Below are positions 1 to 8,678 of a stretch of 64,000 nt of DNA, in pieces. The translations under genes and the position numbers were made by a program. The notes beneath the pieces are model-generated. The model was given only the letters and a program-made list of their open reading frames with translations. It had not been told where the DNA came from and did not search any database. The stretch's first letter is position 1; each line of letters begins with the position of its first letter. Source of the DNA: Planctomycetota bacterium (GTDB lineage Bacteria > Planctomycetota > UBA1135 > UBA2386); assembly GCA_016716265.1 (NCBI GenBank), contig JADJWQ010000002.1, forward strand, positions 1,201,001 to 1,265,000, in the 5' to 3' direction.

Positions 1-1
1 C

Positions 2-556
2 GACGTCGCCCTGCGCACGATCCACGTCCAGCCGAACGCCATCGCGATGCTCGGCATGACTCCCGACGCTCCCGAGTCGGAGTACGGCTGGATCGTACCC
101 GCCGGGTCCAGCCGCTCCGTGGCCCGCATCCGCGAGTTCGTCGAGAAGCCGCCGGTCGCCACCGCCACGCGGCTGATGGGCCGCGGCGGTCTGTGGAACA
201 CGTTCATGATGGTCGCGACCGCGCGCGGGCTCGTCGACGTCGTCGCGGAGCAGCTCCCGGCACTCGTCTCGGCGATGTCGAAGTGCTTCGAGGTGCAGGG
301 CGCCGAGCGCCGCCATCGCCTCGAGCGGCTGTACGCCGACCTGCCGACCCACGACTTCTCCCGCGACGTGCTCGAGGGCGCCACGCCGCACCTCCGCGTC
401 GTGCGCGTGCCGAACTGCGGCTGGACCGACCTCGGCACGCCGCGGCGCGTGGCCGAGTGCCTGGCCCGCAAGATCGTTCCCGACGGCCTGCGGCAGGCCG
501 GTCGCCCGGCACCGGTCGTGCTGCGCCATTCGCTGGCGCGCCTCGCGCAGGTCTGA
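2..556 (+). CDS. Sugar-phosphate nucleotidyltransferase, C-terminal part (mannose-1-phosphate guanylyltransferase-like), cut by window edge
   Basis: The reading frame is open from the first bases of the window to a TGA at 554-556, so the 5' end lies outside. What is visible is the C-terminal part of a nucleotidyltransferase that would join a sugar 1-phosphate to a nucleotide and release pyrophosphate. The motif EFVEKP, a WNTFMMV stretch where the family has W-N-S/T-G-x-F, and GWTDLGTP near the end are typical of GDP-mannose pyrophosphorylase-like enzymes. The N-terminal GGxGTRLxP signature is not in the window. The C-terminal tail after GWTDLGTP (about 45 residues) is Arg- and Ala-rich and is probably not catalytic. 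Exact sugar specificity cannot be read from this fragment; glucose-1-phosphate transferases are the alternative. Confidence 0.72.
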   Translation, partial: DVALRTIHVQPNAIAMLGMTPDAPESEYGWIVPAGSSRSVARIREFVEKPPVATATRLMGRGGLWNTFMMVATARGLVDVVAEQLPALVSAMSKCFEVQGAERRHRLERLYADLPTHDFSRDVLEGATPHLRVVRVPNCGWTDLGTPRRVAECLARKIVPDGLRQAGRPAPVVLRHSLARLAQV

Positions 557-636
557 GCTCCGATCGCTCAGCCGGTGGCGTGAGCGACCGCTGCCGGTGG
601 TGACCGCCCGGGCCGGTCGGGCTACCGTGCCCGACC

Positions 637-2901
637 ATGCGGAGACTTGTGCGCAGGTCGGGGAGCAGAGCAGCGTCGTGGCTCGCGCTGCTGTCGGCGA
701 TGGCGGTCCCGCTGCGCGCCCAGACGAGCGCCGGCGACGACCTTTGCTCGCGCGCCACCGCGCTGTTCGCCGCCTTCGCGGAGCGTTGCGAGCAATACGA
801 CGCGCTCGACGCGGCCCGCGTCGCGTGGCTGGAGGTGCTGATCGAATACGATCCGAGCAACGAGCACGCCCAGCAGTTCCTGCTCGCGACACGGGACGAC
901 GAGCGTCTGCCCGGAGGCCCACGATGGACCGAGGACCGCCGCCGGGACGACAAGGTCGCGACACTCTGGCGGCGGACGGCTACGGCACTCGCGGAGCTGC
1001 ACCGCCGCGCGGCGAAGCGCGCCGGACCCGACGCCGGCGCGGCGCGCGCCGCATGGCTGCGCGTCAATCGCTTCGCACCCGCCGACGCCGAGGCCGGCGC
1101 GGCGCTCGGATTCGCGGACTTCGGCGGCGTGTTCCTGCCCCCTGAGCGCGGCCGTTGGCTGGTCCGGGCGCGCGCGCTGCAGAGCGCGCTCGACGCGCTG
1201 CGCGACGCGAGCTGGCCGGTCGAGCCCGTTCGCGAGGGAGACGTCGCCACCGCGCTCGCCGGCGTGGGCGACCTGCGCGCGCTCGTCACCGGCATGCGCG
1301 GCCCGCGCGCGCAGGTGTTCGGCGACGGCGACCCCGCCGCGCTGGCCGACGCCGTGCAGGCCGCCGAGCGCGCCGAGCTGCTGTGCCGCTACCTGCTCGC
1401 CGAGGCTCGCGACCTGCAGCCGCTGCACCGCGATCGTCCGCCGGGCTTCGTGTTCGTGTCCGGGCGCGACGACTTCGTCGCGCTCGTGCGCGCGAGCGAC
1501 GAATCCGACGCCGACAAGGAGTTCGTACAGCGCGAGCTGTCCGCGACCTGGCTGCGCTCGCGGCCGAGTCGCATCTACGTCGCCCACGAGCCGACCGTCA
1601 CCGGTCGCGTCGACTGGGCGGCGCGCGTGTCGACCTCCGTCACGCTCGACCCGGAGCCCTTCGCGATGGAGGAGGGCGCCGGCCACGCGGTGTGCACGTG
1701 GCTCCTCGATGCGACCTGGAACTGGTTCGCCGGCCCCCCGCCGCCGACCACCGACGGCACCTCGGCGGACCGCCTCGCTGCGACGCTGTTGCTGCCCGCG
1801 GCCGGTGCGTGGCACCGCCAGGCCATCGAGCAGGCGTGGCTCGGCAACGGGCCACCGCTGCGGCGCCTGCTCGAGCTCGGACCGTCGGACATGTCGCGCG
1901 CAGCCCGCGTCGAGGCGTTCGCGATCACCCGCTGGCTCGCGACGACCGACCCGCGCGCGTGGCGCTCGTTCGCGGGCATCGACGACCTGCCGGCCGCCGA
2001 GTTCGTCAGCGACTTCGCCGAACGCACCGGCACGGACCTGCAGGCGCTGCAGCAGGCGGCTCGCGAGCATTGGCGTATCGACGCTGCAGGACTCGCCCCG
2101 TTCCTCGCTGCCCCGCTGCGCGAGGCGCGTGCCGACCGCGACGTGCGCGCGTGGTTGACGCGGTCGTCCGCCGACCGCCTGCGGCGCTCGCTGCCACCGC
2201 TCGGCTTCGTGGCGGGACTGCCGCCGGAGTTCGCCGACGTCGCCGGGTCGGCCCCGCTGATCGCCGCGCTCGGCGGGGACGTGGACGCGACGACGCTCGC
2301 CGACACCGACTCCGACACCTTCCACGCGTGCGCGGCGCGCGTCCTGGTGTTCGATGCGGACCGGCTGCGCGAGCGCGACGTCGCGAGCGCCTGCGACCTG
2401 CCCGGCCTGCGTCACCTGCTGCTCGCGGCCGAGGTCGCGCCGCTCCACTTCGCGACGCGCGGCGATCGCGTGCTCGTCGTCGTGCCGGCGTTGCCCGAGT
2501 CGATCGAGCCGATCGAGCCGTGCGCGTGGCCGCCCGACGGCGCCCGCGACGTGCCCACCTCGGTGCCGGTCGACCGCCTCGGGAAGGCGACGATCCGCTG
2601 GCTGGGGCTCCCGGCCGACCAGGCCGTCGTCGGTTATCCGATCACGCTGCTGCTCGACGGCACCGGCGCGTCGCTCGCAGCCTCGGACGCGAGCTGTGTG
2701 GTCCGCGACGGGGACCGCACGATCGAGGGCACGCTGTTGACGCCGCGGAGCGACCTGCCGTTCCGGATCGCACCGCCGGAGACGCTCGTGTTCGTATCGC
2801 ACGCGCCGCTGCCGTCGAATCGCGAGCTCGACGTGGAGTTCCACTGGCGGAGTGGCGACCATGCGCCACCCCCGCGAACGCTCCGCTTCCGCACCCGATG
2901 A
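637..2901 (+). CDS. Exported protein of unknown function (754 aa)
   Basis: I do not recognise this protein. It begins with a basic stretch followed by a hydrophobic segment ending at LRAQ (residues about 12-29), which looks like a signal peptide, so it is probably exported. Residues about 30-100 are helical and Ala/Glu-rich with a TPR-like feel. A central segment contains EEGAGHA, which superficially resembles a broken zinc-peptidase helix but lacks a convincing HExxH. The C-terminal about 120 residues have a Pro-rich beta-sandwich look. No Shine-Dalgarno sequence is obvious before the ATG at 637. Its stop overlaps the start of the RidA-like gene by an ATGA junction (2898-2901), so the two are probably co-translated. 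Very long antisense ORFs across it are GC artefacts. Confidence 0.75.
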   Translation: MRRLVRRSGSRAASWLALLSAMAVPLRAQTSAGDDLCSRATALFAAFAERCEQYDALDAARVAWLEVLIEYDPSNEHAQQFLLATRDDERLPGGPRWTEDRRRDDKVATLWRRTATALAELHRRAAKRAGPDAGAARAAWLRVNRFAPADAEAGAALGFADFGGVFLPPERGRWLVRARALQSALDALRDASWPVEPVREGDVATALAGVGDLRALVTGMRGPRAQVFGDGDPAALADAVQAAERAELLCRYLLAEARDLQPLHRDRPPGFVFVSGRDDFVALVRASDESDADKEFVQRELSATWLRSRPSRIYVAHEPTVTGRVDWAARVSTSVTLDPEPFAMEEGAGHAVCTWLLDATWNWFAGPPPPTTDGTSADRLAATLLLPAAGAWHRQAIEQAWLGNGPPLRRLLELGPSDMSRAARVEAFAITRWLATTDPRAWRSFAGIDDLPAAEFVSDFAERTGTDLQALQQAAREHWRIDAAGLAPFLAAPLREARADRDVRAWLTRSSADRLRRSLPPLGFVAGLPPEFADVAGSAPLIAALGGDVDATTLADTDSDTFHACAARVLVFDADRLRERDVASACDLPGLRHLLLAAEVAPLHFATRGDRVLVVVPALPESIEPIEPCAWPPDGARDVPTSVPVDRLGKATIRWLGLPADQAVVGYPITLLLDGTGASLAASDASCVVRDGDRTIEGTLLTPRSDLPFRIAPPETLVFVSHAPLPSNRELDVEFHWRSGDHAPPPRTLRFRTR

Positions 2902-3314
2902 CGCGACGCCACCACATCCGCAGCGGCTCCGACTTCGAGAAGCTCGCCGGCTACGCGCGCGCCGTGGTCGTGCCGGACCCGCACGGCGACTGGATCTTCG
3001 TCAGCGGCACGACCGGCTACGACTACGCGACCGGCACCATCTCCGCGGATCCGGTCGAGCAGACCGAGCAATGCTTCTGGAACATCGGGGCGGCGCTCGC
3101 CCAGGCCGGAGCCGCGCTCGACGACATCGTCCGCATCCGCGTGTTCGTCAGATCGCGCGACGTGTTCCGCGCGATCGCCCCGGTGCTCGGCGCGCGCTGC
3201 CGTGCGTTCGAGCCGGCCAACACGACGGTGATCGCCGAGCTGGTCGAGCCGGCGATGCTGGTGGAGATCGAGGTGACCGCACGCGCGCGCCCGGCGCCGG
3301 CGGCTCGCTCCTGA
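2898..3314 (+). CDS. RidA/YjgF-family protein
   Basis: A 138-residue protein of the RidA (YjgF/YER057c/UK114) family. Family members often hydrolyse reactive enamine/imine intermediates made by PLP enzymes, although some paralogues have other roles. The visible hallmarks are FVSGTTGYDY near residue 35, a Q-x-x-x-x-x-x-N-I-x-x-A-L stretch, DIVRIRVFV in the middle, and a C-terminal AELVEPAMLVEIEVTA strand where the family usually has V..L..P...VEIE. The length fits the family (about 130 residues). The start ATG at 2898 overlaps the stop of the upstream exported protein by ATGA, which points to translational coupling. Whether the conserved catalytic Arg is retained cannot be decided by eye. The convergent neighbour is the small membrane protein that ends at 3350. 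Confidence 0.85.
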   Translation: MTRRHHIRSGSDFEKLAGYARAVVVPDPHGDWIFVSGTTGYDYATGTISADPVEQTEQCFWNIGAALAQAGAALDDIVRIRVFVRSRDVFRAIAPVLGARCRAFEPANTTVIAELVEPAMLVEIEVTARARPAPAARS

Positions 3315-3349
3315 CCGCTGCGCCGCGCTGCGGCGGACGGTCGTCGCGG

Positions 3350-3847
3350 TCAGCCCTCGGTGCCGGTGCCCCGCCAGGAGGCGTCCGCTCCGAGCGACCT
3401 GCGGCGGCCGCCGCGCGCAGCGGGCAGCACCCGGGGCACCGGGCGTCGCGCCAGCACCCTTGCCGCACCGAGCGCGGCCAGTGCCAGCAGCAGCGACGGC
3501 CCCGCCAGCGAGACGCGCAGCGCGTGCTGGGCGGCGGTGCCGACCGGCACTGCCGAGACCGCACCGATCGACCACGCCGCGTCGAGCGCCAGCCCGGCCG
3601 CGAGCACGGCTGCCGCCGCCACCGGGCGCACGCCGGCGACCGAGCGGGCGGCCAGCAGCGCGCCGATCAGCAGCACCGGCAGCGCCTGCTGCAGCCCGCC
3701 GAGCGCGGCGAGACCGCCGTGCGCAGCGGCGACGACGGCGGCCGCCTTCGCGCCCGCGACGAGCGCCGCCCAGCCACTCGCTTCCCTGACCCGCGCGACC
3801 GTCAGCGCGCGCCCGCGCCGCATCGCGATCCTGCGTTTCCCTTCCAT
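3350..3847 (-). CDS. Small hydrophobic membrane protein of unknown function
   Basis: A 165-residue protein with a basic N-terminus (MEGKRRIAMRR) followed by about four hydrophobic, Ala/Leu/Val-rich segments and a basic Arg-rich tail. It is therefore probably an integral inner-membrane protein. I chose the ATG at 3845-3847 because it has a good Shine-Dalgarno sequence (GAGGAG) about 5 bases upstream; longer in-frame extensions to 4162 lack such a site and have low-complexity Arg-rich sequence. No catalytic motif is seen and I do not recognise a family. It is transcribed divergently from the formate dehydrogenase genes that start at 4009, leaving about 160 bp for both promoters. Confidence 0.6.
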   Translation of the reverse strand: MEGKRRIAMRRGRALTVARVREASGWAALVAGAKAAAVVAAAHGGLAALGGLQQALPVLLIGALLAARSVAGVRPVAAAAVLAAGLALDAAWSIGAVSAVPVGTAAQHALRVSLAGPSLLLALAALGAARVLARRPVPRVLPAARGGRRRSLGADASWRGTGTEG

Positions 3848-4008
3848 CGGCTCCTCCTCGCTCGGCTCCCCGTCGCTTCCGATGCCCGCGCTCCGGGCAC
3901 CCTTGGAAGAGCGGCGCAACGCCGGCGACCGAAGCTGCGGATCCGCTTCGCGGGCCGCCGCGCCTTCCGCGCGCGGAGACCCGGCTGTAGGCTCTCGCGC
4001 CCTCCGAG

Positions 4009-5721
4009 ATGGCAGCCCCGCCCGCGACCGACCGACCGTCCGACGCCGAGCTCGTGGCCCGCTGGGCGGGCGAACCGGCGCCGCTCCTCCCACTGCTGCA
4101 CGCGTTCCACGAGCGCGACGGCGTGCTGACCGACGACGCGATCCGCCGCGTTGCCGCGGCATTGCGCATCCCGCTCGCCGAGCTCTACGGCACGGTCACC
4201 TTCTACCACTTCTTCGAGCGCGAGCAGCCGGGCCGCGCTCGGCCGCGCGTCTGCGACGGTCCGGTGTGCCGGCGGCGCGGCTCGGCCGAGCTGCTCGCCG
4301 CGCTCGGCCACCACGGCGCCGAGCCGATGCCGTGTGCAGGCCGCTGCGACGAGCCGATCCCGGTGCTCGTCGGCGACCAGCAGCTCGTCGGCGCTCGCGA
4401 CGGCGAGCTGCGCGACCTGCCGACGCCGCTACCGCCGAAGCTGAGCGACGACCGTCTCCCCGGCTGGCGCGAGTGCGTGTTCCGCCACATCCGCACCGAG
4501 GGGCGTGCGGCGCTCGCGGGCTATCGCGCGACCGGCGGCTACGCGGCGCTGTTCCGGGCGATCGCCATGGCGCCCGCCGAGATCGTCGACGTGATCGCGC
4601 AGAGCGGCCTCGCCGGGCGCGGCGGCGCGGGCTTCCCCACCGGGGTCAAGTGGCGGCTGGTCGCCGAGGCCGAGGGCGGTCCGAAGTCGATCGTCTGCAA
4701 CGCCGACGAGGGCGAGCCCGGCTGCTTCAAGGACCGCGCCCTGATGGACCACGATCCGCACGCGGTCCTCGAGGGCATGGCGATCGCCGGCCGGGCGACG
4801 GGCGCCGCGCGCGGCATCATCTATCTGCGCTACGAGTATCCGCACACGCTGCGCGTGCTCGAGAAGGCGATCCGCGAGGCCGAGCGCGACGGCCTGCTGG
4901 GCGAGCGGATCCTGGGCTCGGAGTTCTCGTTCCGGATCCACGTGCGGCGCGGCGCCGGCGCCTACATCTGCGGCGAGGAGACCTCGCTGCTCGAGAGCCT
5001 CGAAGGGCGCCGCCCGTGGCCGCGCAACAAGCCGCCGTATCCGGTGACGCACGGATTCGAGGGCCTGCCGACCGTCGTCAACAACGTCGAGACGCTCGCG
5101 TCGGTCCCGCCGATCCTGCTGGAGGGCGCCGATTGGTATCGCGGCCTCGGCCTCGGTGACCACGCCGGCACGAAGGTCGTCAGCGTGTCGGGCGACGTCC
5201 AGCGCCCCGGCAACTACGAGGTGCCGATCGGGCTACCGCTGCGCACGCTGCTCCAGGATTGCGCCGGCGGTGCGCTGCCGGGCCGTCGGATCGTCGCCGT
5301 CACCCAGGCAGGCCTGTCCGGCGGCTTCCTCGCCGGCGCCGATCTGGACGTGACCCTCGACGAGCCGGCACTGCGCGCGAAGGGTTCGTTCCTCGGCGCG
5401 GCCGGCCTGATCGTCTTCGACGACTCTCGCGACATGGTCGCCGTCGCCGCGGACGGCATCGAGTTCTTCGCCCACGAGTCCTGTGGCAAGTGCTTCCCGT
5501 GCCGCATCGGTACCACCCGGCTCACCGAGCGGCTGACCGGCTCCGACGGACCGCTGGACCTCGACGAGTGGCGCAGCGAGGTCGAGGACATCTGCGCGAC
5601 GATGAAGGCCACCAGCGCCTGCGGCCTCGGCCTGGCGGCACCGCTGATCGTCGAGAGCCTGCTACGCTCGTTCCCCGACGACGTGCGCGCGCACGTCGAA
5701 GGACCGGCGATCGAGACCTGA
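4009..5721 (+). CDS. NAD-dependent formate dehydrogenase, NuoE/NuoF-type flavin subunit (fusion)
   Basis: A 570-residue diaphorase subunit that would take electrons from the formate dehydrogenase catalytic subunit encoded next door and pass them through FMN to NAD+. Residues about 15-130 are a NuoE/thioredoxin-like [2Fe-2S] domain with Cys82, Cys87, Cys109 and Cys113 (C-x4-C and C-x3-C). Residues about 160-560 are NuoF-like: GRGGAGFPTGVKW (203-215) for FMN, GAGAYICGEETS (316-327) for NADH, and the [4Fe-4S] motif ESCGKCFPCRIGT (490-502) with a fourth Cys at 538. All expected cluster ligands are present. This fusion matches FdsB-type subunits of soluble NAD-linked formate dehydrogenases, and no separate FdsG gene is seen. 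The next gene starts 158 bp downstream. Confusion with NuoF of complex I or a hydrogenase diaphorase is possible from sequence alone; the neighbour decides it. Confidence 0.88.
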   Translation: MAAPPATDRPSDAELVARWAGEPAPLLPLLHAFHERDGVLTDDAIRRVAAALRIPLAELYGTVTFYHFFEREQPGRARPRVCDGPVCRRRGSAELLAALGHHGAEPMPCAGRCDEPIPVLVGDQQLVGARDGELRDLPTPLPPKLSDDRLPGWRECVFRHIRTEGRAALAGYRATGGYAALFRAIAMAPAEIVDVIAQSGLAGRGGAGFPTGVKWRLVAEAEGGPKSIVCNADEGEPGCFKDRALMDHDPHAVLEGMAIAGRATGAARGIIYLRYEYPHTLRVLEKAIREAERDGLLGERILGSEFSFRIHVRRGAGAYICGEETSLLESLEGRRPWPRNKPPYPVTHGFEGLPTVVNNVETLASVPPILLEGADWYRGLGLGDHAGTKVVSVSGDVQRPGNYEVPIGLPLRTLLQDCAGGALPGRRIVAVTQAGLSGGFLAGADLDVTLDEPALRAKGSFLGAAGLIVFDDSRDMVAVAADGIEFFAHESCGKCFPCRIGTTRLTERLTGSDGPLDLDEWRSEVEDICATMKATSACGLGLAAPLIVESLLRSFPDDVRAHVEGPAIET

Positions 5722-5760
5722 CGCCGCCACGCCGCGACCGGCTCGCTGTGGCCCGCCACC

Positions 5761-5870
5761 GTGACCCACTCACGGTGCACCACGCCGGGCCCCGCGCGCC
5801 GTGCCCCACTCACCGTGCCCCACTCACTGTGCCCCACTCACTGTGCCCCACTCACTGTGACCCGCTGACC
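5761..5870 (+). repeat. Tandem 14-bp direct repeats between the two formate dehydrogenase genes
   Basis: The spacer between the flavin and catalytic subunit genes carries a tandem array of the 14-mer GTGCCCCACTCACT. Copies begin at 5801, 5815, 5829 and 5843; the first differs only in its last base (C for T). A degenerate copy lies at 5857-5870 and a further related copy at 5761-5774. The array ends about 10 bp before the ATG of the catalytic gene. It may be a regulator-binding array, a leader element or simply slippage-prone sequence; nothing in the sequence says which. Confidence 0.8.
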
Positions 5871-5879
5871 TTCGACACG

Positions 5880-8678
5880 ATGACCTCGACAGCCACCACC
5901 GCGAGTGATCCGACCGCCGATGATCGCCAGGGCCCGGCGCGCACGCGATCGATGACGATCGACGGCCAGAAGGTCGACTTCGCGCCGGGCGAGACGATCT
6001 ACGAAGTTGCCCGCCGCCTCGACCGCGACGTGCCGACGCTCTGCTACGACCCGCGCCTCGAGCCGTTCGGAGCCTGTCGGCTCTGCGTGGTCGAGATCGA
6101 GGGGCAGGCCCGGCCGGTCGCCTCGTGCACGACGAAGGCGACGGCCGGCATGGTCGTGCGCACGGTGACCGACGCGCTCGAGGCGCACCGCCGCACGCTG
6201 CTCGAGCTGGTGATCTCGGAGAACCGCGACTCGGGCGACGCGTTCGGCGCCGGTACCCCGGCCCACGTCGACCCGCTGCGCGGCGCCTCCAGCCAGGAGC
6301 TCTCGACCCTCGCGGCGCGCTACCGCGTGCGCCCGGGTCGGCACGCGGGTGCGCACTCCGGCCACAGCCGCCGCGACGACGACAATCCGTTCATCCTGCG
6401 CGACTACGATCTGTGCATCTCGTGCTACCGCTGCGTACGCGTCTGTGACGAGCGCGAGGGCGATCACGCGATCCACGTCGGCGGCCGCGGCTTCGAGAGC
6501 CGGATCCTCACCGAGTTCGAAGGCCACCTCGCCGACTCGTCGTGCACCTTCTGCGGTCAATGTGTGCAGACCTGCCCGACCGGTGCGCTCGCGGACAAGA
6601 AGGCGCTGCGCGCCGTCGACCTGCCCGGTGAGCTCACCAAGACGCGCACGATCTGCCCCTATTGCGGAGTCGGCTGCTCGGTCGACATCGTCACCAAGGG
6701 CGACCGCATGGTGGCCGTGCAGCCGGCGTTCGACGGTCCGGCCAACGAGGGCGCGCTGTGCGTGAAGGGGCAGTTCGCCTGGGACCACGTCCAGCACGAC
6801 GAGCGGCTCCGGACGCCGCTCGTCCGCGGCGCCGATGGCGTCCAGCGCCCGGCGACCTGGGACGAGGCCCTCGACCGCGCGGCCGACGGCTTCCGTCGCG
6901 CCGCCGCGGAGCACGGCGCGAAGGCCGTCTACGCGATCGCCTCCGGGCGCGCCCCCCACGAGTCCGCCTACACGATCCAGAAGTTCATCCGCGCGGGCTT
7001 CGGCACCAACTACATAGACAACTGTTCGAGAGCTTGACACGCCCCCACGGTCGCCGGTCTGGCGGCCGCCATCGGTCGAGGCGCCATGTCCAACCCGCTC
7101 GCGGACATGGAGAAGCCGGACGCCATCCTGTGCATCGGCACCAACATGACCGAGTGCCACCCGGTCGCGGCCACGCGCCTCAAGCGCGCGGTCGCCAAGG
7201 GTGCGCGGCTCGTCGTCGCCGACCCGCGCCGGATTCCGCTCGCGGACCTCGCCGAGCTGTATCTGCCGATCCGCGTCGGCTCCGATACCGCCCTGCTGCT
7301 GGCGATGGCACACGTCATCGCCGAGGAAGGCCTGGTCGACGAGGCGTTCATCGCCGAGCGCACCGTCGGCTACCAGACGCTCCGTGAACACCTGCGGCAG
7401 TTCACACCGGACTGGGCCGCGCCGATCTGTCGCGTGTCACCCGCGCACATCGCGAAGGCAGCACGCATCTACGCGGGCGCCGGCCGGGCGGCCATCTACT
7501 ACACGCTCGGGATCACCGAGCACATCTGCGGCGTCGACAACGTGCAGAGCCTCTGCAACCTCGCATTGATGACCGGCAACCTCGGCAAGGAGGGTGCGGG
7601 CATCAATCCGATGCGCGGGCAGAACAACATCCAGGGCGCCGGAGACTGCGGTGCGCTCCCGGTCAACTTCCCCGGCTACCAGCCCTGCGACGACCCCGAG
7701 GCCGCCGCGCGCTTCTCGCAGCTCTACGGCCGCGAGATCGCGCCAGAACGCGGCATCACGAAGGTGCACGCGCTCGACCTCGCCGCCGAGGGCCGCATGA
7801 AGGCGATGCTGATCTGCGGCGAGAACACGGTCGTGTCCGACCCCGATCGCAACCATTGCGAGCACGCCCTGCGCAACCTCGACCACCTCGTCGTCGTCGA
7901 CCTGTTCCCGAACGAGACCACGGCGCTCGCCGACGTCGTGCTCCCGGCCACGGCCTGGGGCGAGACGGATGGCGTCTACACGAACACCGAACGCCGCGTG
8001 CAGCGCGTCCGTGCGGCGGTGCCACCCCAGGGTGACGCCCGGCCCGACTGGTGGATCGTGTCCCAGCTCGCGCGACGCCTCGGGCTGGCGGGCTTCGACT
8101 ACGAGTCCGCCAAGGACGTCTTCAACGAGCTGTGCTCGGTGTCGCCGACCTACGCCGGCCTCGACTGGGACCGCATCGACCGCGGCGAGTACCAGTGGCC
8201 GGTCCCCGACAAGGACCATCCGGGCACACCGATCCTGCACCGGGACGGGTTCAAGAACGGCCGTGGTCGCTTCAACATGATCACCTACCGGGACCCGGCC
8301 GAGGTCGTCGACGACGAGTACCCGGTCTGGCTGACGACCGGCCGGCGCCTCGAGGCCTACCACACGCGCACGATGTCCGGCCGCGCTGCCGGCATGGACT
8401 ACCTGCTGTCCGAGGAGTCCCTCGAGGTGCACCCCGACGACGTCGCCACCTTGGGCCTGGTCGACGGCGGCTTCGCCCGGGTCACCAGCCGCCGCGGCTC
8501 GGTCGTGCTGCGCGTCCGCGCCGACGACACCTCGCCCCGCGGCACGGTGTTCTGTTCGTTCAGCTTCGGCGACGTCCCCGTCAACGTGCTGACCGGCGGC
8601 GGCTACGACCCGGTGACGTTCACCGCCGAGCTGAAGGTGTGCCCGGTGCGCGTCGAGCCGGCCGAGCCACCGGCCTGA
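5880..8678 (+). CDS. Formate dehydrogenase catalytic subunit, selenocysteine-containing (Sec386 encoded by TGA 7035-7037)
   Basis: A 932-residue molybdenum/tungsten bis-MGD enzyme oxidising formate to CO2. An in-frame TGA at 7035-7037 interrupts it, but the same frame continues unbroken to 8678 and the protein on both sides is continuous family sequence: IDNCSR-A-[TGA]-HAPTVAGL is exactly the active-site context of Sec formate dehydrogenases (R-V-U-H). It should be read as one selenoprotein. Order of parts: NuoG-like [2Fe-2S] domain (Cys55, 66, 69, 83); two [4Fe-4S] ferredoxin motifs (Cys179/182/185/189 and Cys222/225/228/232); the molybdopterin-domain [4Fe-4S] site (Cys259/262/266/294); catalytic Sec386; MGD-binding domains through the C-terminus. 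The NuoG-type His-Cys3 cluster expected near residues 100-130 is missing. The start is the ATG at 5880; an alternative at the Met near residue 25 would also keep all motifs. It follows the flavin-subunit gene and probably forms the NAD-linked soluble enzyme with it. Confidence 0.9.
7035..7068 (+). promoter_or_regulatory. Bacterial SECIS element directing selenocysteine at the TGA
   Basis: Directly 3' of the TGA is a hairpin inside the coding sequence: 7048-7055 (CGGTCGCC) pairs with 7061-7068 (GGCGGCCG), with one U-G wobble and a GGTCT loop at 7056-7060. Counting the U of UGA as 1, U falls at position 17 and G-G-U at 22-24. These are the same positions as the bulged U17 and apical GGU of the E. 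coli fdhF element recognised by SelB. The spacing of 18 nt from TGA to loop is also the same. The match was made by eye against remembered fdhF features. Confidence 0.85.

Noticed and set aside
637..2901. Zinc peptidase assignment for the exported protein (EEGAGHA)
   Set aside because: The HExxH order is not met and no third ligand was found; left as unknown.
7086..8678. Separate 530-aa formate dehydrogenase gene starting at the Met at 7086
   Set aside because: It lacks the N-terminal cofactor domains, shares the frame of 5880-7037, and the intervening TGA is followed by a SECIS hairpin; it is better read as the second half of one selenoprotein.
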